DNA of 8,749 bases from an uncultured Collinsella sp. (GTDB lineage: Bacteria; Actinomycetota; Coriobacteriia; Coriobacteriales; Coriobacteriaceae). The stretch is from assembly GCA_902493145.1 (NCBI GenBank), contig CABUOA010000056.1:1-8749 (forward strand), in the 5' to 3' direction. The position numbers were made by a program, and so were the translations under genes. This document shows, one piece after another, positions 6,934-8,749 of the stretch; within the stretch, counting starts at the first letter, position 1, and every line of letters starts with the position of its first letter. The notes below the pieces were generated by a model. That model saw nothing but the letters and a program-made list of their open reading frames with translations, ran no database searches and was not told where the DNA came from.

Positions 6934-7788
6934 ATGGATATCAGGCGAAAGATCACGCAGGGCAAAAGCCTCACCCCCACCGAGCAACAACTTGGGCGAA
7001 CGGCCCTCGCCATGGGCGAGGATGTGCACGGGCTTTCCATTAAGGAATTTGCCGCGTGCGCCAACGTTTCGGTCGCGAGCGTGCACCGCTTTTGCAAAAA
7101 GCTCGGCCTCGAGGGATTCAAAGACCTCAAGGTCGAGCTCATCCGCCAGGCGACCGAGGCGGGCAACCGGCGCGACGTGGACATCAACTTTCCCTTCGAT
7201 GCCACCTCCACCCCTGCGCAGGTGATGGAGCGCATGGAGGGGCTCTACCAGACCACCTTGGCAGAAACGCAGGAGCTGCTCGACCCTGCACAGCTCGACC
7301 ACGCCGCCAAGCTCATCATGCGCGCCGGCACCGTGGACATCTACACGGGCTCGCATAACCTGTATCCAGCGGGAATGTTCCGCGATCGCCTGCTTTCCGC
7401 CGGCAAAAGCGCGACGTGCCACGACAGCGTCGAGGCGCAGGTGCGCACGGCGCTCGCCTCGGGTCCCGACCATGTGGCAATCATCATCTCCTACAGCGGC
7501 CTTGCCCCCAACCTCAAGGAGATCTTGCCGATCCTTAGCAGTCGACATGTCCCGGTCATCGTCATCGGCACGCCGTACTGTGCCCGCATTCACCCCGGCT
7601 TTGCCGCCTATCTCACGGTAAGCGACCACGAGAGCATGACGCACCGCATCACGCAATTCGCCAGCCATATCGCCGTGCAATACGTACTCGATTCGCTCTA
7701 TAGCAGCTACTTTGCCAAAGATTATGCCCGCTGCTCCGAGTTCCTAGAGCGCTCGTTTCCCTACACCCGCCTGCCCGGGCTTAAGTAG
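6934..7788 (+). CDS. RpiR/MurR-family transcriptional regulator (HTH plus SIS domain)
   Basis: A 284-residue cytoplasmic regulator of normal family length. The N-terminal RpiR helix-turn-helix covers about residues 1-77, with the core LSIKEFAACANVSVASVHRF (34-53) followed by CKKLGLEGFKDLK (54-66). The C-terminal SIS (sugar isomerase) domain spans about 120-255 and shows the sugar-phosphate-binding signatures VDIYTGSHN (134-142) and AIIISYSGLAPNLKEI (182-197), then VPVIVIGT (206-213). Family members sense phosphosugars or amino-sugar phosphates and repress or activate catabolic genes. Start: ATG with AGGAG 4 nt upstream. It lies 166 nt downstream of the GH106-like gene on the same strand, so it may be co-transcribed or use its own weak promoter. 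Its likely targets are the neighbouring sugar genes, but the effector cannot be told from sequence. The end is convergent with the HTH-desulfoferrodoxin gene. Confidence 0.93.
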   Translation: MDIRRKITQGKSLTPTEQQLGRTALAMGEDVHGLSIKEFAACANVSVASVHRFCKKLGLEGFKDLKVELIRQATEAGNRRDVDINFPFDATSTPAQVMERMEGLYQTTLAETQELLDPAQLDHAAKLIMRAGTVDIYTGSHNLYPAGMFRDRLLSAGKSATCHDSVEAQVRTALASGPDHVAIIISYSGLAPNLKEILPILSSRHVPVIVIGTPYCARIHPGFAAYLTVSDHESMTHRITQFASHIAVQYVLDSLYSSYFAKDYARCSEFLERSFPYTRLPGLK

Positions 7789-7790
7789 CG

Positions 7791-7813
7791 ACGAGCGTGG
7801 ATTTTCGGACACT
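7791..7813 (+). repeat. Left copy of a 23-bp direct repeat flanking the HTH-desulfoferrodoxin gene
   Basis: It begins ACGAGCGTGGATTTT and ends GGACACT, and matches 8659-8681 at 21 of 23 bases in the same orientation. Its first 12 bases, ACGAGCGTGGAT, recur at 7820-7831 as the outer edge of the inverted repeat that follows. It starts 2 nt after the RpiR stop codon. Confidence 0.75.
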
Positions 7814-7821
7814 AGCCTAAC

Positions 7822-7885
7822 GAGCGTGGATAATCTCCCATTTTGAGCCCGCACACAGGCCAAAACCGGGAGATTATCCACGCTC
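7822..7885. repeat. 18-bp perfect inverted repeat in the convergent spacer
   Basis: The arm GAGCGTGGATAATCTCCC (7822-7839) is matched exactly in reverse complement at 7868-7885, around a 28-nt centre. After one small mismatch the pairing continues inwards with TTTTG (7841-7845) against CAAAA (7861-7865), giving about 23 bp in all. It lies between two convergent genes. ATTTTGGG follows the right arm, so it may help end RpiR transcription, but the T-run is only four and the arms are long for a plain terminator. A dispersed palindromic element is the alternative. Confidence 0.8.
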
Positions 7886-7931
7886 ATTTTGGGTCCCCCG
7901 GGAACGCATGAGGAGGGCGGATAGACAGCCG

Positions 7932-8552
7932 TTATTTGCGAGGCGTCAGCGACGTAAAGAGTCCGTGTTGGTTGCAGTAAAGATATATCCTGCCGCGCCC
8001 GGTAATATGGAAGCGCGGCTGCACCGATTGCTCTGGATAGAGCTTCTTAAAGCAGATGCCGTCCATAGTCGCATATGCCACAAAGCTAATGTAGTGATCC
8101 TTGGTCATGGGATGATCGAGCGTGACGTACCAATCGTCCTCGATGCGCTCGATGGAAAAGGCGTGGTCCGCGTCCGGCTCTTCGGCCTCCTGGGGAAACA
8201 TCGTGGAGCCACAGCAGCTAAAGCTGCCTTCTCCGAGCGCGCGCACAACGTTTCCGCAGATAGGGCAAACGTAAAAGACGCCTTTGAGCATATTGCCTGC
8301 ACGGTTGGCGTTGGCCCGAATGTCACCAGCCAAAAGCTCAGCCACGCTTATGCCGAGTCTCTGGGCCAAAGGCTCAACGAGGGAAATGTCGGGAAGGCCG
8401 CGGCCGGATTCCCACTTGCTGACGGCTTTATCGGTCACGCCAAGGCTTTCCGCCAGGGCGCGCTGGGTGAGGCCGCGCTCTTCGCGCAGCTGCTTGATGG
8501 CATGCGCTGCCAAAAAAGTATGGGAGGCATTGGTTTGCCGTGTCTGGTTCAT
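7932..8552 (-). CDS. XRE-type HTH protein fused to a desulfoferrodoxin (superoxide reductase-like) module
   Basis: A 206-residue cytoplasmic protein. Residues 13-75 form an XRE/Cro HTH (KQLREERGLTQRALAESLGV, then TDKAVSKWESGRGLPD). Residues 93-118 resemble the desulforedoxin iron-binding module: C96PIC99 and C113C114G, the Cys4 pattern of centre I. Residues 128-198 match the superoxide-reductase domain: DADH (His130), DHPMTKDHY (His147, His153) and YCNQHG (Cys193, His196), the complete His4-Cys iron ligand set. In classical enzymes this first His follows Glu-Lys, which assist catalysis; here the aligned residues are Ala128-Asp129, so the enzyme role may be lost. I infer a DNA-binding sensor of superoxide, redox state or iron. 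Start: the ATG at 8552 is chosen because the candidate promoter -10 overlaps the alternative ATG at 8609; the Shine-Dalgarno is weak (GGACAG). It could still detoxify superoxide. Convergent with the RpiR gene. Confidence 0.88.
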   Translation of the reverse strand: MNQTRQTNASHTFLAAHAIKQLREERGLTQRALAESLGVTDKAVSKWESGRGLPDISLVEPLAQRLGISVAELLAGDIRANANRAGNMLKGVFYVCPICGNVVRALGEGSFSCCGSTMFPQEAEEPDADHAFSIERIEDDWYVTLDHPMTKDHYISFVAYATMDGICFKKLYPEQSVQPRFHITGRGRIYLYCNQHGLFTSLTPRK

Positions 8553-8583
8553 GGGCTGTCCAATCAAATTGAAGAAATGGAGT

Positions 8584-8593
8584 GAACCGGTTC
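8584..8593. promoter_or_regulatory. GAACCGGTTC palindrome at the HTH-desulfoferrodoxin start site, candidate operator
   Basis: A perfect 10-bp palindrome placed at about +1 to +10 of the predicted transcript, downstream of the -10 hexamer. This is where a self-repressing XRE-type dimer often binds. Evidence is symmetry and position only. Confidence 0.35.
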
Positions 8594-8600
8594 GACAGTC

Positions 8601-8629
8601 AGTATCCATTTGAAGGCCAGGCTCGACAA
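8601..8629 (-). promoter_or_regulatory. Candidate promoter of the HTH-desulfoferrodoxin gene
   Basis: On the minus strand, TTGTCG (8624-8629) and GATACT (8601-8606) are separated by exactly 17 nt, each matching consensus at 4 of 6 positions. Transcription would begin near 8594, about 42 nt before the chosen ATG. Just upstream lies a small dyad CTACG-CTG-CGTAG (8631-8643). Confidence 0.45.
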
Positions 8630-8658
8630 CCTACGCTGCGTAGACATGCGCCAATCGA

Positions 8659-8681
8659 ACGAGCGCGGATTTTTGGACACT
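8659..8681 (+). repeat. Right copy of the 23-bp direct repeat
   Basis: It begins ACGAGCGCGGATTTTT and ends GGACACT, differing from 7791-7813 at two positions (T to C, C to T). Same orientation as the left copy, so the pair brackets the HTH-desulfoferrodoxin gene and its promoter in an interval of about 0.85 kb. Confidence 0.75.
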
Positions 8682-8686
8682 CATCC

Positions 8687-8723
8687 TGAGTAGTCATTTA
8701 AGAACGTCCCCAATGACTACTCA
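8687..8723. repeat. 12-bp perfect inverted repeat near the right edge
   Basis: TGAGTAGTCATT (8687-8698) and AATGACTACTCA (8712-8723) are exact reverse complements around 13 nt. The right arm is also part of the tandem repeat at 8694-8747. No coding sequence was found here. Confidence 0.75.
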
Positions 8724-8747
8724 TTTATGTCTGTCCCCAATGACTAC
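8694..8747 (+). repeat. Two tandem 27-bp units, array may continue beyond the window
   Basis: Unit 1 (8694-8720) and unit 2 (8721-8747) share TCATTTA at the start and GTCCCCAATGACTAC at the end, with 23 of 27 bases identical and the differences confined to the short middle. The window ends 2 bases later, so the true copy number is unknown. The unit has no even spacer, so this is not a CRISPR array as seen. Confidence 0.7.
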
Positions 8748-8749
8748 CA

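Noticed and set aside
6805..7680. Open frame of 291 codons on the minus strand opposite the RpiR gene
   Set aside because: Antisense shadow; the plus strand encodes intact HTH and SIS motifs.
7908..8585. Open frame of 225 codons on the plus strand opposite the HTH-desulfoferrodoxin gene
   Set aside because: The minus strand carries the conserved cysteines and histidines; the plus frame shows no recognisable motif.
8694..8747. Possible CRISPR array
   Set aside because: The units are directly joined with a short variable middle rather than repeats separated by unique spacers of even length, and no cas gene is visible.

Overview
The window looks like chromosomal DNA of a GC-rich anaerobic Gram-positive. 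A gut actinobacterium of the Coriobacteriia, such as Collinsella, is my best guess. That guess rests on high GC content with strong third-position GC bias, strong Shine-Dalgarno sites (GGAGG type), a lipobox lipoprotein, PTS-based beta-glucoside use and a desulfoferrodoxin-like domain. It is an inference from composition and gene content, not a database match.

Layout, left to right. Positions 1-545 (minus) hold the 5' part of a lipoprotein gene that runs off the left edge. Positions 782-1318 (minus) encode a stand-alone EIIA of the glucose/beta-glucoside PTS family, with a clear intrinsic terminator at 727-755 and its own near-consensus promoter at 1368-1396. Positions 1459-2898 (minus) encode a GH1 6-phospho-beta-glucosidase. 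Positions 3069-4061 (minus) encode an AraC-family regulator. A compact divergent promoter region (4062-4175) separates it from a plus-strand gene at 4176-6767, a large cytoplasmic GH106-like (alpha-L-rhamnosidase-like) glycoside hydrolase. This is followed by an RpiR/SIS-domain regulator (6934-7788, plus). A convergent spacer (7789-7931) carries repeat sequences, including an 18-bp perfect inverted repeat. Positions 7932-8552 (minus) encode an XRE-type helix-turn-helix protein fused to a complete desulfoferrodoxin (superoxide reductase) module. The right edge (8659-8749) is repeat-rich non-coding DNA.

The first six genes look like a plant-glycoside or oligosaccharide utilisation neighbourhood. 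The EIIA would feed phosphate to a PTS permease encoded elsewhere. The GH1 enzyme would split the resulting phosphorylated beta-glucoside inside the cell. The GH106-like enzyme would act on imported oligosaccharides, since it has no signal peptide. AraC and RpiR regulators would sense sugars or sugar phosphates. No membrane transporter lies in the window, so substrates cannot be assigned.

The most unusual object is the HTH-desulfoferrodoxin protein. It keeps the four cysteines of the desulforedoxin-type iron centre and the His4-Cys set of the superoxide-reductase centre. The Glu-Lys pair that assists catalysis in classical enzymes appears to be replaced by Ala-Asp, which suggests a redox or iron sensor rather than an enzyme. 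Two near-identical repeats of 23 bp in the same orientation bracket this gene.
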